Shown here: positions 34,353 through 43,643 of the stretch, piece after piece
How positions within the stretch are numbered: position 1 is the first letter of the stretch
How the letters are laid out: the number at the start of each line of letters is the position of its first letter
NCBI RefSeq assembly: GCF_015529805.1
Contig: NZ_CP064654.1
Span: 62,001-126,000, forward strand
DNA from: Qipengyuania soli
GTDB lineage: Bacteria > Pseudomonadota > Alphaproteobacteria > Sphingomonadales > Sphingomonadaceae
DNA: 64,000 nucleotides
Direction: 5' to 3'
Position numbers and translations under genes: made by a program
Notes under the pieces: generated by a model
Databases searched by the model: none
Told to the model about the DNA's origin: nothing
Seen by the model: the letters and a program-made list of their open reading frames with translations, nothing else

Positions 34353-35210
34353 ATGACCGACCTCACCGACAAGACCCAAGCCGCACGCGACTGGTTCGAA
34401 AGCCTGCGCGACCGCATCTGCGCCGAGTTCGAAGCGATCGAGCGCGAGGCGGGGTCGGACGCCACCTTCCGCTACACGGAGTGGCAGCGCCACGAGGAAG
34501 GCAATGCCGATCCCGGCGGCGGCGTCCAGGGCCTGATGAAGGGCAAGGTTTTCGAGAAGGTCGGGGTCAACGTCTCGACCGTGCGCGGCAATTTCGCGCC
34601 CGAGTTCGCGGGGACCATCAACGGCGCGAGTGCAGAGAACCCCGGCTTCACGGCCACCGGCATCAGCCTTGTTGCGCATATGGCGAATCCGCATGTGCCC
34701 GCCGTGCACATGAACACCCGCTTCCTCACGACGGGAAAGGCGTGGTTCGGCGGGGGCGCGGATCTCAACCCGCCGATCCCCTATGCCGAGGATACGGAAG
34801 AATTCCACGCGCGCTTCCGCGCCGCCTGCGCCGCGCACAACCCGACCTATTACGAACGCTTCAGGAAGTGGGCGGACGACTACTTCTTCATCCCGCACCG
34901 CGGCGTCCATCGCGGTGTGGGCGGCATCTTTTACGATCACCTCGAATGCACTGACGACGCAGCATTCGAGCGCAACCTTGCCTTTACGAAGGACGTGGGC
35001 GAAGCCTTCCTCGACATCTTCCCGAAGCTGGTCCGCCGACGCATGGCGAGCGAGTTCACGCCCGAGGAAAAACTCACCCAGCTTGAATGGCGCGGCCGCT
35101 ATGCCGAATTCAACCTCGTCTATGACCGCGGCACGCTGTTCGGCCTCAAGACCGGCGGCAATATCGATGCCATCCTTATGAGCCTGCCGCCCGAAGCGGT
35201 TTGGAGCTAG
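34353..35210 (+). CDS. hemF: oxygen-dependent coproporphyrinogen III oxidase
   Basis: HemF, 285 residues, converts coproporphyrinogen III to protoporphyrinogen IX using oxygen in heme synthesis. Family stretches are GGGVQGLMKGKVFEKVGVN, GISLVAHMANPHVPAVHMN, WFGGGADLNPPIPY, the HRGVHRGVGGIFYDHLE signature and EFNLVYDRGTLFGLKTGG. Complete. Its stop and that of the convergent P450 gene share CTAG. Confidence 0.96.
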   Translation: MTDLTDKTQAARDWFESLRDRICAEFEAIEREAGSDATFRYTEWQRHEEGNADPGGGVQGLMKGKVFEKVGVNVSTVRGNFAPEFAGTINGASAENPGFTATGISLVAHMANPHVPAVHMNTRFLTTGKAWFGGGADLNPPIPYAEDTEEFHARFRAACAAHNPTYYERFRKWADDYFFIPHRGVHRGVGGIFYDHLECTDDAAFERNLAFTKDVGEAFLDIFPKLVRRRMASEFTPEEKLTQLEWRGRYAEFNLVYDRGTLFGLKTGGNIDAILMSLPPEAVWS

Positions 35211-36421
35211 CCGACATTCACCAGTAACTCGCCGTAGCCGTTGAAGCCGGGCGCGATCTTGCGCACGGGCTCGGCAGCCAGCGAGAGGTTCGGGAAGCGT
35301 TCGAACAGGAGGGGGATCGCGATCCGCGCCTCCATCCGCGCCAACTGGGCACCGAGACAGAAGTGCACGCCGCCACCGAAGGCGTGGTGGACCGGTTTGT
35401 CCCGAGTGATGTCGAACCGTTGGGCATCGGGGTTCAGTTCGGGATCCCGACCAACCGACTGGAGCGCGGTGAACATGACCTCTCCCTTCGGAATTAAGGT
35501 GGCTCCGACGGTCATGTCTTCGGGCGCGATCCGCGAGCTGGCGGTAACCGGGGGGTCGAAGCGCAGGACCTCCTCGACCATATTGGCAGCCAGGTCTGGT
35601 CTTTCGTGCAAGAGCTGGCGCTGGTCGGGGTGGTCGATCAGCAATCTGATCGCATTGCCGATGAGATCGGTCGTGGTGATGTTGCCTGCCACCAGCAGCA
35701 GGTTGCAGGTCACCTTGATTTCCTGGTCGGAAAGTCGGTGATCGCCGTCTGCCGCAGCGATCATGGCCGATATCAGATCGTCCCGGGGACTGAGCCGCCG
35801 TTCCGCGATCTGCCTTTCGAAATAGTCGAAGAGCTCGTTCTGCGAACGGAGCATCGCTTCCTGCTGTTCGGCAGTCAGCATCGGATTGAATGCATTGTCG
35901 GAGGTGCGCGACCAGGCGATGAAATCTGCCCGGTCGGCAGGGTCGACGCCGAGAATTTCGGCGATGATGATGATCGGCAGGGGCGATGCGTAAGCAGCAA
36001 TGGCGTCGAACCGATCCCTGCCCTCGAGGGCGTCGAGCAGTTCGTTGGCGACTTGGGCGATGTGCAGCGAAATGTCGTTGATCGATCTCTGGCTGAAGGC
36101 CTGGGCCACCAGTGAACGCAGCCGGTGATGGTCCGGATCGTCGAGAAACAGCATCGACTTGATGAAACCTTCGCGCTGGGTCTGCAGCTTGGCGATCGTG
36201 CCCTGATTGGCGCGGTCGGGATCGAGCAGCAGCGCACGGTTACGCAGGACCGCTTCGATGTCCTTGCCGTTGGTCAGGAAATACCGGCCGAACTGCTTGT
36301 CGTGGTGCACCGGGCATTCGGCACGAAGCCGCGCGTGAACGCTCTCTGCATCCTCGCGATAGGCGGGGTCCAGCGAAGTCAGCTGGATACCGGTCGGCAG
36401 GTCAGTCGCTTCGTCGCCCAT
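35207..36421 (-). CDS. cytochrome P450
   Basis: A soluble bacterial class I P450 of 404 residues. The ExxR motif is in [12 protein letters not shown]. The heme-binding loop is [16 protein letters not shown] with the thiolate Cys near residue 355. The I-helix oxygen-activation motif reads AGNITTT: the threonine is kept but the usual acidic residue is Ile. Substrate and redox partners are unknown; no ferredoxin gene adjoins it. It is convergent with hemF and follows the pair GH16/P450 on the minus strand with a 102-bp gap. Confidence 0.94.
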   Translation of the reverse strand: MGDEATDLPTGIQLTSLDPAYREDAESVHARLRAECPVHHDKQFGRYFLTNGKDIEAVLRNRALLLDPDRANQGTIAKLQTQREGFIKSMLFLDDPDHHRLRSLVAQAFSQRSINDISLHIAQVANELLDALEGRDRFDAIAAYASPLPIIIIAEILGVDPADRADFIAWSRTSDNAFNPMLTAEQQEAMLRSQNELFDYFERQIAERRLSPRDDLISAMIAAADGDHRLSDQEIKVTCNLLLVAGNITTTDLIGNAIRLLIDHPDQRQLLHERPDLAANMVEEVLRFDPPVTASSRIAPEDMTVGATLIPKGEVMFTALQSVGRDPELNPDAQRFDITRDKPVHHAFGGGVHFCLGAQLARMEARIAIPLLFERFPNLSLAAEPVRKIAPGFNGYGELLVNVG

Positions 36422-36523
36422 GTCCGCTCTCCCAGAACATCGACGCGACCCGGATTGTGGGCAAAAGGCTACAGCATGGGCGGGGGACTGCCAAGCCGGA
36501 CGGGACCTGCTCCCGGGCGGCGG

Positions 36524-37393
36524 TCACTCCGGCGCGTAGATTCTCACCCAGTCGACCAGCATCGCAACCGTCCCGGTTTCGACCTTCGCGACCGTTTCTT
36601 GCGGTACGCCGTTGTACGGCTCCTTGATGCCGTTGGTCTTGAACGGATATGCGCCGCCCATCGCGAAATTTAGGATGATGTGCTTGGGATTGTCGAAGCG
36701 CCACTTGCCGTAATTCTCGACCATCGGACGCGTCACGCGATAAGTGACCTGGCCATCGATCTCGAAGTCGATCTGGTTCTCTTTCCACTCGACCGCATAA
36801 GTGTGCCACTGGGTCACATCGACGCCCTTGGGAAAGAAGTACTTGTCGACCAGCGGCGTCTCGCCCGAATAGCCGGGACCGTGGAGGGCAACCCCGACCC
36901 AGTCCTTTTCGCCAACGAACTCCATGATGTCGATCTCGCCCGTGTCGGGCCACTTGCCGTTGCCCAGCAGCCAGAAGGCAGGCCACACGCCTTCGGCATC
37001 GGGCATGCGGATGCGCGCCTCCGCGCGGCCATAGGTGAAGTCGAACTTGTCCCGACTGTCGATCCGGCCGCTGACGAAGGGGGCCTTGCGCGTCGGGTGC
37101 GGGTCGATGCCCGGAAGGTGCTGCGGGCGGAGCATCAGCACGCCACCGTCCGCCCCGGCGATGCCGTCCACGATGGCGATGACGCCCGGATCGTCGATGT
37201 AGGCCTGCTGCTCGTTGTTGACCCAGAAGTCGGGCCCGATCACATTCCACTTCGTCCTGTCGAGGGACGCGCCATTGAACTCGTCAGCGAATATCACCGG
37301 GCGATCGGTCGGCGGCGAACCCGTCTCGTGCGCGCTCGCCGGATTCACGGCTTCAGCAGCAAGGATCAGGCAGGCAAGGGCGCGAAACGTCAT
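36524..37393 (-). CDS. secreted glycoside hydrolase family 16 beta-glucanase
   Basis: A GH16 enzyme of 289 residues, likely laminarinase or other endo-beta-glucanase. ATG 37393 gives a signal peptide (MTFRALACLILAAEAVNPASA). The catalytic motif ExDxxE is seen as GEIDIMEFVG near residue 150, with FANPFWLL-type neighbours such as VWPAFWLLGNGKWP and YAVEWKENQIDFEIDGQ. The frame is open upstream, but the signal peptide fixes the start. A LacI-type operator 35 bp upstream suggests carbohydrate control. Confidence 0.92.
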   Translation of the reverse strand: MTFRALACLILAAEAVNPASAHETGSPPTDRPVIFADEFNGASLDRTKWNVIGPDFWVNNEQQAYIDDPGVIAIVDGIAGADGGVLMLRPQHLPGIDPHPTRKAPFVSGRIDSRDKFDFTYGRAEARIRMPDAEGVWPAFWLLGNGKWPDTGEIDIMEFVGEKDWVGVALHGPGYSGETPLVDKYFFPKGVDVTQWHTYAVEWKENQIDFEIDGQVTYRVTRPMVENYGKWRFDNPKHIILNFAMGGAYPFKTNGIKEPYNGVPQETVAKVETGTVAMLVDWVRIYAPE

Positions 37394-37427
37394 TCTGGCT
37401 CTCCCGACAAGCGACTCTCCGGCCGCT

Positions 37428-37443
37428 ATGAGAACGTTATCAT
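37428..37443. promoter_or_regulatory. LacI-type operator candidate upstream of GH16 gene
   Basis: ATGAGAACGTTATCAT is a near-perfect palindrome (14 of 16 positions symmetric) with the central AACGTT/CG dyad typical of LacI-family operators. It lies 35 bp before the GH16 start codon, consistent with repression by a sugar-responsive LacI regulator encoded elsewhere. Confidence 0.55.
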
Positions 37444-37591
37444 GCACACCGTCAGGCCGTCTGGCCATAGCTGCGGATACGTTTTCGCGCGCGAAGCTGG
37501 AACTTGGCGGCCGGATCGGCAATAGGCACCGCGCGTTGCCCCCGTATCATCCCGAGATGAACGGGAACCGAAAGATTAGCCGGAGAACACC

Positions 37592-39502
37592 ATGCGTCGC
37601 ATCATCCCCGCCATCAGCCTGTTGCTTGCGTCGACTGCCTGCACCACCACCGGTGTCGCAGTCGCTCCCGAAACGCGCGAGCCGACGATGATCGCGCCGA
37701 TCCTGACGACGCCCGATGCGCTCGATGCCTCGACCTATGCCAAGCCGCAGGAGGCGCGCGTCACCCATGTTGCACTCGATCTGGCGCTCGACTTCGGTGC
37801 CAAGCGGGTCGGCGGGACGGCCGCGCTCGACATCCTTGCCGCCCCGAATGCTTCAGAGGTGATCCTCGATGCGCTCGGCCTCGAGATCCTTCGCGTGACC
37901 GATGGCAAGGGCCGCGAACTTGGCTGGCGCATGGGCGCAAGCGAGGGCGAAAAGGGTGCCCCGCTGACGATCGATCTGGTCGATGCTGCGGGTGCCCGTA
38001 CCGACCATGTCGAAATCCAGTATCGCGCGGGCGCAGATGCCGAAGCGCTGCAATGGCTGAGGCCGGAGCAGACCGCGGGCAAGGTCCACCCCTATCTCTT
38101 CAGCCAGGGGCAGGCGATCCTCAACCGCAGCTGGATCCCGACACAGGACAGCCCCGGCATCCGCCAGACCTGGGAAGCCCGCATCACGGCACCCAAACCG
38201 CTGGACGTGGTCATGTCCGGCATCATCCAGGGCGAGCCCGAAGACCTCGGCGACGGTCGCCGCGCCTTCCGCTTCGTCATGGACAAGCCGGTTGCGCCCT
38301 ACCTCATTGCCATTGCGGCGGGTGACATCGATTTCGCCCCGGTCGGCTCGCGGACCGGCGTCTGGGCCGAGCCTGCGACACTCGCACGCGCTCGGGCCGA
38401 AGTGGGCGATACCGAGGAAATGGTCGAGGCGGCCGAAGCCCTCTACGGTCCCTATCGCTGGGGGCGCTACGACATGATCGTACTACCGCCCGCCTTCCCC
38501 TACGGCGGGATGGAGAACCCGGTGATGACCTTCCTCACGCCGACCTTCATCGCGGGCGACCGAAGCAACAACGGCCTCGTCGCGCATGAACTCGCGCACA
38601 GCTGGTCGGGCAATCTGGTTACCAATGCGGTGTGGGGCGACAGCTGGCTCAACGAAGGCGTCACGTCCTATTTCGAAAACCGCATCGTCGAGGCGGTCTA
38701 TGGCAGCAAGCGTGCCAAGCAGGAGGTCGCGCTCGACTACATGGCGATCCTCGAGACGCTGGACGAGGTTGGTCGCGATGCGCCGGGGACCGCACTCCAC
38801 CAGCCCGACGGCACAGAAAGTGCCGGCTCGGCGATCATCTACAACAAGGGTGCCGCCTTCCTCCGCACGCTGGAGAAGGAGACCGGACGCGAGCGATTCG
38901 ACGCATGGCTGCGCCAGTGGTTCGACAAGCACGCCTTCCAGCCGGCAACGTCCGACATGATCTATGCCGACCTGAAGGCGAACCTCGCGGGCAGCGATGC
39001 CGAGGCGGAACGCCTCAAGCTGAAGGAATGGATCTACTACCCGGGCCTTCCCGACAATGTCGCCACGCCTGATCCGGCCGCCTTTGCGACCGTCGATGCG
39101 GCGTCTGCAGCCTACGCCAAGGACGGAATCCGTCCCGCCGGTTGGGAGACCTGGACGTCGGCCGAGCGCCAGCGCTTCCTAAAGAACCTCCCGCGCAAGC
39201 TCGACGCTGCCGAATTGGCGCAGTTGGACGATCGGCTGGGCCTGTCCGCGAGCGGCAACAATGAAGAACTGTTCCTATGGCTCGAGCTGGCCATGGCCAA
39301 TCGCTACCAACCCGCCGTCCCGCAGGTCGAGAAATTCCTCGGCCATGTCGGTCGCACAAAATTCGTGCGCCCGCTGTTCCAGGCGCTGTGGAACCAGGGT
39401 GACTGGGGCCGGCCGATCGCCAAGCGAATCTATGCCGAAACCCGCGAGACCTACCATTCGGTGACGCAGGGTGCCGTCGACCGGCTGATGGCCAAGGAAT
39501 AG
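37592..39502 (+). CDS. M1 family aminopeptidase, lipoprotein
   Basis: A 636-residue zinc metallopeptidase related to leukotriene A4 hydrolase/aminopeptidase N. The lipobox LASTAC (Cys about 17) suggests envelope anchoring. The exopeptidase motif appears as YGGMENPVMTF, and the zinc site HELAH-x18-E is in LVAHELAHSWSGN and WLNEGVTSYFE. The C-terminal helical domain (about 470-636) matches LTA4H-type proteins. Preceded by AGCCGGAG-type ribosome site. Stop lies 3 bp from the stop of the convergent SLOG gene. Confidence 0.94.
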   Translation: MRRIIPAISLLLASTACTTTGVAVAPETREPTMIAPILTTPDALDASTYAKPQEARVTHVALDLALDFGAKRVGGTAALDILAAPNASEVILDALGLEILRVTDGKGRELGWRMGASEGEKGAPLTIDLVDAAGARTDHVEIQYRAGADAEALQWLRPEQTAGKVHPYLFSQGQAILNRSWIPTQDSPGIRQTWEARITAPKPLDVVMSGIIQGEPEDLGDGRRAFRFVMDKPVAPYLIAIAAGDIDFAPVGSRTGVWAEPATLARARAEVGDTEEMVEAAEALYGPYRWGRYDMIVLPPAFPYGGMENPVMTFLTPTFIAGDRSNNGLVAHELAHSWSGNLVTNAVWGDSWLNEGVTSYFENRIVEAVYGSKRAKQEVALDYMAILETLDEVGRDAPGTALHQPDGTESAGSAIIYNKGAAFLRTLEKETGRERFDAWLRQWFDKHAFQPATSDMIYADLKANLAGSDAEAERLKLKEWIYYPGLPDNVATPDPAAFATVDAASAAYAKDGIRPAGWETWTSAERQRFLKNLPRKLDAAELAQLDDRLGLSASGNNEELFLWLELAMANRYQPAVPQVEKFLGHVGRTKFVRPLFQALWNQGDWGRPIAKRIYAETRETYHSVTQGAVDRLMAKE

Positions 39503-39505
39503 CCG

Positions 39506-41314
39506 TCAGCCGGGCAGGCTCAACGGCCGCGTCTCGTAATGGAGGCGCCACTGCTGGACTTCGGCGAGCATTATCTCGCCCAGCCTGTGCGACCTTTCGA
39601 CCAGGCGCTCGTAGGTGAGCGGATCGGACGCGATGGCCGCGCGCAGCTGTTCGAGGCGATAGGCGATGACGGTCGACCGTTCGCTCGTCCCGGCGAAATC
39701 GCCTTGTGTCCGGATGCCGTAAAGCGCGCCGGCAATGGCCGGGAACAGGGCCGTGACGAAAGTCACGAGCGGCGCAATGCCCCAGTTATCGGCCATGTGG
39801 CCCATGCCCAGTGAAACCGTCAGATAGGCGATGCAGGCGATGATCGTACCGTAGAAGAGGAAGTCCCCCGCCTGGTGCAAACGGTGGTTGGCACGGTGCA
39901 TCACCCCAGCATTGGCGATGTGATATTCGACCTGCTCGTCGATCATCGAAACGATCGCATTACGTACGATCTTGAGGAAACTTTTGTCGAGAACTGCGGT
40001 GACAAGGCCAAGCTCGCGTGCGGTCGCGCGGGCATACCAGCTGACCCAGCCCGGGTGTCTCGTCCCATCCTCCACATCCCGCAATGAAAGCCGGCCCAGC
40101 ACCGAAGACAAGCTCAACAGGCGCAGCCGTTCGGCCAAGTGGCGGCGGTCGAGCCAAAACTGATGAAGCTTCAGGCGCTGTGCGCCGCGGGTGTTGAGGA
40201 TGATCGCGGTGATCACCATCAGTTCGCCGATGATGAACAGCTTTTTCAGCTCGGGAGCCAGGAGGCCGGACAGGGCGAAGAGGACCGCGAGTCCGGCCAT
40301 GGTGAAGTTGGTCACCATGCTGGAACGGAATCGGAGGGAGAACTGGTTGGCCTGCGCATCGGCTCGTCCGAAGCGTGACAATACCTTCTCGTTGAGGCGC
40401 GTCCCGAATGCGCCGCAGGTGGAGAAGGGCGCCACATGGCTGCGCATGTAGTCGGCACTTTCTTCGGCGCTTCCCGAGGTGAGGCGCAGCGATGCCAGCG
40501 GCTTCGCACCGGTCAGCGCGAGAAGTATCGGCCAGCCAAATGAATAGCGCCGCAGGTTCATGTCGCCCGCGACAAATTTCTCAAGCGACTTGAGGTCCTC
40601 CGGCCTGACCGGGGGTTCGCACAGAGCCCGGATCAGCTCGGGCAGCGCCTCGCTTGCCGGCGCGCGCTCTACGCCGTCGATCGACGGGCGTTCGGGGATT
40701 GCTTCGTGCAAGCCTCCCCACAGCAGTTCGGGTGGCGACTTGCCGGTGGCGTCGATATGGATAACCGGCTGGTTGAGCGCCACTGCCTCGGCGATCACCT
40801 CTGTTGTTCCACCGCGCCCTCGCGATGCCTCGCCGTCCCACACGGCCAGCAGTATGTCGCATTGCCCCAGCACCATCTTGCCGGCCATTTCGTATGCGGC
40901 GGTGTCCGCACCGTGATGGTCGGTCAGTGCCATCAGAGAATCCGCGCGGTCGATCAGCGCCTGCGTATCGCTCCATTCCTCCTTGCCGAAGTCCTCGGCA
41001 TAGGTTTCGGGCGGGAAGGGCAGGCAGACCGAAATACCGAGCCCGGCCTCCAGCGCAGCCTGCGCGGCGAGGACATCCGCGCCCTCTGCCAGTGACGTGA
41101 CCAGCTTGGCATTCGGTGCTTCAGGGGCAAAGACCTTCGCATGCTCGCGATGCAGTTCGGCAAGCGTTTCCTCTGCCTTGCGGAACACGTCCTTGCAGTG
41201 GTCGCGAATGGTTTCGTGGTGGTCGGCGCTCAGGCGAGGTGGGCGATGCCCGGTAATCCCGAACCTCAGGGCGAGACGCGGCCGGAAATCGGCATGAGCT
41301 GCAGTTTCACCCAT
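39506..41314 (-). CDS. SLOG-domain protein with four C-terminal membrane helices
   Basis: A 602-residue protein of uncertain role. The N-terminal domain (about residues 15-215) has the SLOG-type Rossmann pattern FGITGHRPP, LVTSLAEGADVLAAQAAL and CLPFPPETYAEDF, then CDILLAVWDGEASRGRGGT, as in predicted nucleotide-derived ligand sensors. Two hydrophobic hairpins follow, about residues 335-380 and 500-555. The tail after the last hairpin resembles the SLATT membrane-effector arrangement. ATG 41314 is chosen with AGGAGG 13 bases upstream; a GTG at 41368 is possible. Divergent from the FAD/prenyl operon. Confidence 0.75.
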   Translation of the reverse strand: MGETAAHADFRPRLALRFGITGHRPPRLSADHHETIRDHCKDVFRKAEETLAELHREHAKVFAPEAPNAKLVTSLAEGADVLAAQAALEAGLGISVCLPFPPETYAEDFGKEEWSDTQALIDRADSLMALTDHHGADTAAYEMAGKMVLGQCDILLAVWDGEASRGRGGTTEVIAEAVALNQPVIHIDATGKSPPELLWGGLHEAIPERPSIDGVERAPASEALPELIRALCEPPVRPEDLKSLEKFVAGDMNLRRYSFGWPILLALTGAKPLASLRLTSGSAEESADYMRSHVAPFSTCGAFGTRLNEKVLSRFGRADAQANQFSLRFRSSMVTNFTMAGLAVLFALSGLLAPELKKLFIIGELMVITAIILNTRGAQRLKLHQFWLDRRHLAERLRLLSLSSVLGRLSLRDVEDGTRHPGWVSWYARATARELGLVTAVLDKSFLKIVRNAIVSMIDEQVEYHIANAGVMHRANHRLHQAGDFLFYGTIIACIAYLTVSLGMGHMADNWGIAPLVTFVTALFPAIAGALYGIRTQGDFAGTSERSTVIAYRLEQLRAAIASDPLTYERLVERSHRLGEIMLAEVQQWRLHYETRPLSLPG

Positions 41315-41469
41315 GGCTCGTCGATGCCCTCCTGTCCCCGGCGTCGTGGGGAGGGTGTAACTCCCCACGCACCAAGAGAAAAGGCACGGGCTGACCTATC
41401 CTTGCGAGGTGTGGACAAAGCCGCGCGTTTGTGGAACCCCTTGTCACCTCTTCGGGGGAGGAGGGAATC

Positions 41470-41520
41470 ATGGGCTACCTGCCATTCCAACCAAGCTTGC
41501 CAGCGGCGAAAGACCGTTGA
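41470..41520 (+). CDS. 16-aa leader peptide coupled to FAD oxidoreductase gene
   Basis: ATG 41470 follows an excellent ribosome site (GGGGAGGAGGGAATC) and encodes MGYLPFQPSLPAAKDR, ending at TGA 41518-41520. That stop overlaps the proposed TTG start of the next gene (TTGA), which itself has a poor ribosome site. This suggests translational coupling by a short upstream ORF. The 202-bp gap before the operon holds no other supported feature. Confidence 0.45.
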   Translation: MGYLPFQPSLPAAKDR

Positions 41521-43643
41521 GCGAAGGGCCCACCAAAGTTGCCATCATCGGTGGCGGGTGCGCAGGGATGACGGTCGCCTGGGAACTGACCAAGCCAGAA
41601 CTTGCCGGGGCGTACGAGGTCACTGTCTACCAGGAGGGGTGGCGGCTTGGCGGGAAAGGGGCTTCCGGCCGCGGTCCGAGTGGCAGGATCGAGGAACACG
41701 GGCTCCACATCTGGCTGGGTTTCTACGACAATTCGTTTCGCATGATGCGCGAATGTCATGCGGAACTCGAAGCGGCTGGTCTGGGCCATGTCTACGGCGA
41801 CTGGCGCGATGCCTGGACGCCCGAAAACGACATCGCACTCTGTTCGACAGGCGAAGACGGCACATTCCAGAAATGGACCGCGCACATGCCGCCGCGGCCG
41901 GGACTGCCTGGTGATCCCCTGCCACCCGACCTGGTCTTCAGCCTGCCCTATTACCTGTCGCGCGCCTTCGACCTGTTTCGTTCGCTGGTGCTGGACACGC
42001 GAGTTGATGGTGAAGGCACCCTGTCGGGACTTGATCGACCACCGGAGGGAGCAATCAAGGCGCGGTTGCTTTATCTCGCCAAGTTGGGCGGCTTCGCAGG
42101 AGCAGCCGCATTGGCCGAGGGACTTGGCGTTCTTTCCGCCTTGGTTCGCACCATGACGCCAGAAACTGCGGACAGCCTCCTGCATGCGGCCCAGGGCACA
42201 CTCGATCGCCTGCGCAACTGGATCGAGGACGAATGGATCGCCGACGATCCCAATCGCTTCCTGTGGGAGATTGCCGACCTTGCACTGGCCTCTACCGTCG
42301 GACTGATCCGGTTCAACGCGCTCTCGCACCCGCGTGGACTGGAATCGATCGACGACTACGAGTGCCGCGAATGGATGCGGATCAACGGCGCATCGGTTCG
42401 CGCCCTGCAGTCCCCGTTCATGCGTGGCCTCTATGACCTTGCGATGGGCTATGTGCATGGAGACCCGGACCAGCCGGCGATTTCCGCTGGGCAGGGACTG
42501 CGCGGCACGATGCGCACGTTCTTCGGGTATCGCGGTGCATTCATGTGGCGGATGCGCGCAGGCATGGGGGACGTGGTTTTCGCACCGCTCTACACGGCGC
42601 TCAAGCGTCGTGGCGTCCGCTTCGAGTTCTTCCACCGCCTGACGGACATGGGTCTCGGCGAGGGCAAGGACCATGTCGGCAGTTTGACCTTCGACGTCCA
42701 GGCAAGGGTTGCCGGTGATGAGGAATACAAGCCGCTGATCCCGGTGAAAGACAGGCCCTGCTGGCCATCCTACCCGCTGCTCGACCAGCTGAGGGAGGGC
42801 CGGAAAATCGAGCGCGAAGGCTGGAACCTCGAATCCCACTGGGACCGGCGCAAGGCAGGCACCCGCACGCTGGAGGTAGGTGAGGATTTCGACCTTGTCG
42901 CGCTTTGCGTCGGCCTTGGTGCGGTGCCTCATGTGGCAAATGAGCTTATCGAACACGACCAGCGTTGGCGGGGAATGGTCGACAATGTCAGCACTGTCGC
43001 GTCGCAAGCGTTTCAGGTTTGGCTCGATGAAGATATCGAGACTCTCGGTTGGGATGGCCCGGCCTACATTACCGGTGCCTCGGCCAAACCTTTCGACACC
43101 TGGTGCGACATGGCGCATGTCGTGCCGGAGGAAGGATGGAAAAGGCCGCCTGTGACATCGGTCTATTTCTGCGCAGTCCTTCCGGAGCCGCAAACGCCGC
43201 CCTCTGACAAGGACCGCGACTATCCGGCACGTCGTGCCCAGGAGGTACGCCGGAATGCCGAGGAATACCTGACTGGTCCGATGCGCGAAGTCTGGCCAGG
43301 CGCTTTCGACGCCTCGGGCGGATTCCGTTGGGAAATCCTGAAAGCACCTGACGACGGTACCATGAAGGCTGAACCGAAGGGACGCGAACGTTTCGCGACG
43401 CAGTACTGGCGAGCCAATGTGAACCCTTCGGATCGCTACGTGTTGCATAAGCCCGGTAGCCATCGGCACCGCATTTCACCGCTCGAAGTGAGCTATGACA
43501 ATTTGACAATCGCAGGCGACTGGACCGATAGCGGATTCCATTCAGGCTGCGTCGAAGGCGCGGTCATGTCGGGGTTGCTCGCTGCACACGCCTTGTCGGG
43601 ATCGCCGAGGCTGGAGGACATCACCGCTTATGACCACCCCTAA
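41517..43643 (+). CDS. FAD-dependent oxidoreductase (amine oxidase/phytoene desaturase-like)
   Basis: A 708-residue flavoprotein when started at TTG 41517, whose product begins LSEGPTKVAIIGGGCAGMTV. The frame is open to a GTG at 41409. The dinucleotide motif GGGCAG is followed by YQEGWRLGGKGASGR and EEHGLHIWLGFYDNSF, a pattern of large desaturase-like enzymes. The C-terminal FAD-binding end is LTIAGDWTDSGFHSGCVEGAV. It is about 200 residues longer than CrtI-type desaturases. It heads a six-gene operon with a prenyl synthase, so a terpenoid substrate is plausible but unproven. Confidence 0.85.
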   Translation: MSEGPTKVAIIGGGCAGMTVAWELTKPELAGAYEVTVYQEGWRLGGKGASGRGPSGRIEEHGLHIWLGFYDNSFRMMRECHAELEAAGLGHVYGDWRDAWTPENDIALCSTGEDGTFQKWTAHMPPRPGLPGDPLPPDLVFSLPYYLSRAFDLFRSLVLDTRVDGEGTLSGLDRPPEGAIKARLLYLAKLGGFAGAAALAEGLGVLSALVRTMTPETADSLLHAAQGTLDRLRNWIEDEWIADDPNRFLWEIADLALASTVGLIRFNALSHPRGLESIDDYECREWMRINGASVRALQSPFMRGLYDLAMGYVHGDPDQPAISAGQGLRGTMRTFFGYRGAFMWRMRAGMGDVVFAPLYTALKRRGVRFEFFHRLTDMGLGEGKDHVGSLTFDVQARVAGDEEYKPLIPVKDRPCWPSYPLLDQLREGRKIEREGWNLESHWDRRKAGTRTLEVGEDFDLVALCVGLGAVPHVANELIEHDQRWRGMVDNVSTVASQAFQVWLDEDIETLGWDGPAYITGASAKPFDTWCDMAHVVPEEGWKRPPVTSVYFCAVLPEPQTPPSDKDRDYPARRAQEVRRNAEEYLTGPMREVWPGAFDASGGFRWEILKAPDDGTMKAEPKGRERFATQYWRANVNPSDRYVLHKPGSHRHRISPLEVSYDNLTIAGDWTDSGFHSGCVEGAVMSGLLAAHALSGSPRLEDITAYDHP

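Noticed and set aside
41409..41516. N-terminal extension of the FAD oxidoreductase from GTG 41409
   Set aside because: The extra residues show no family resemblance and the region holds a separate, well-initiated leader ORF in another frame.
41475..43469. 664-codon minus-strand ORF
   Set aside because: Antisense shadow of the FAD oxidoreductase; Arg/His-rich composition and no motifs.
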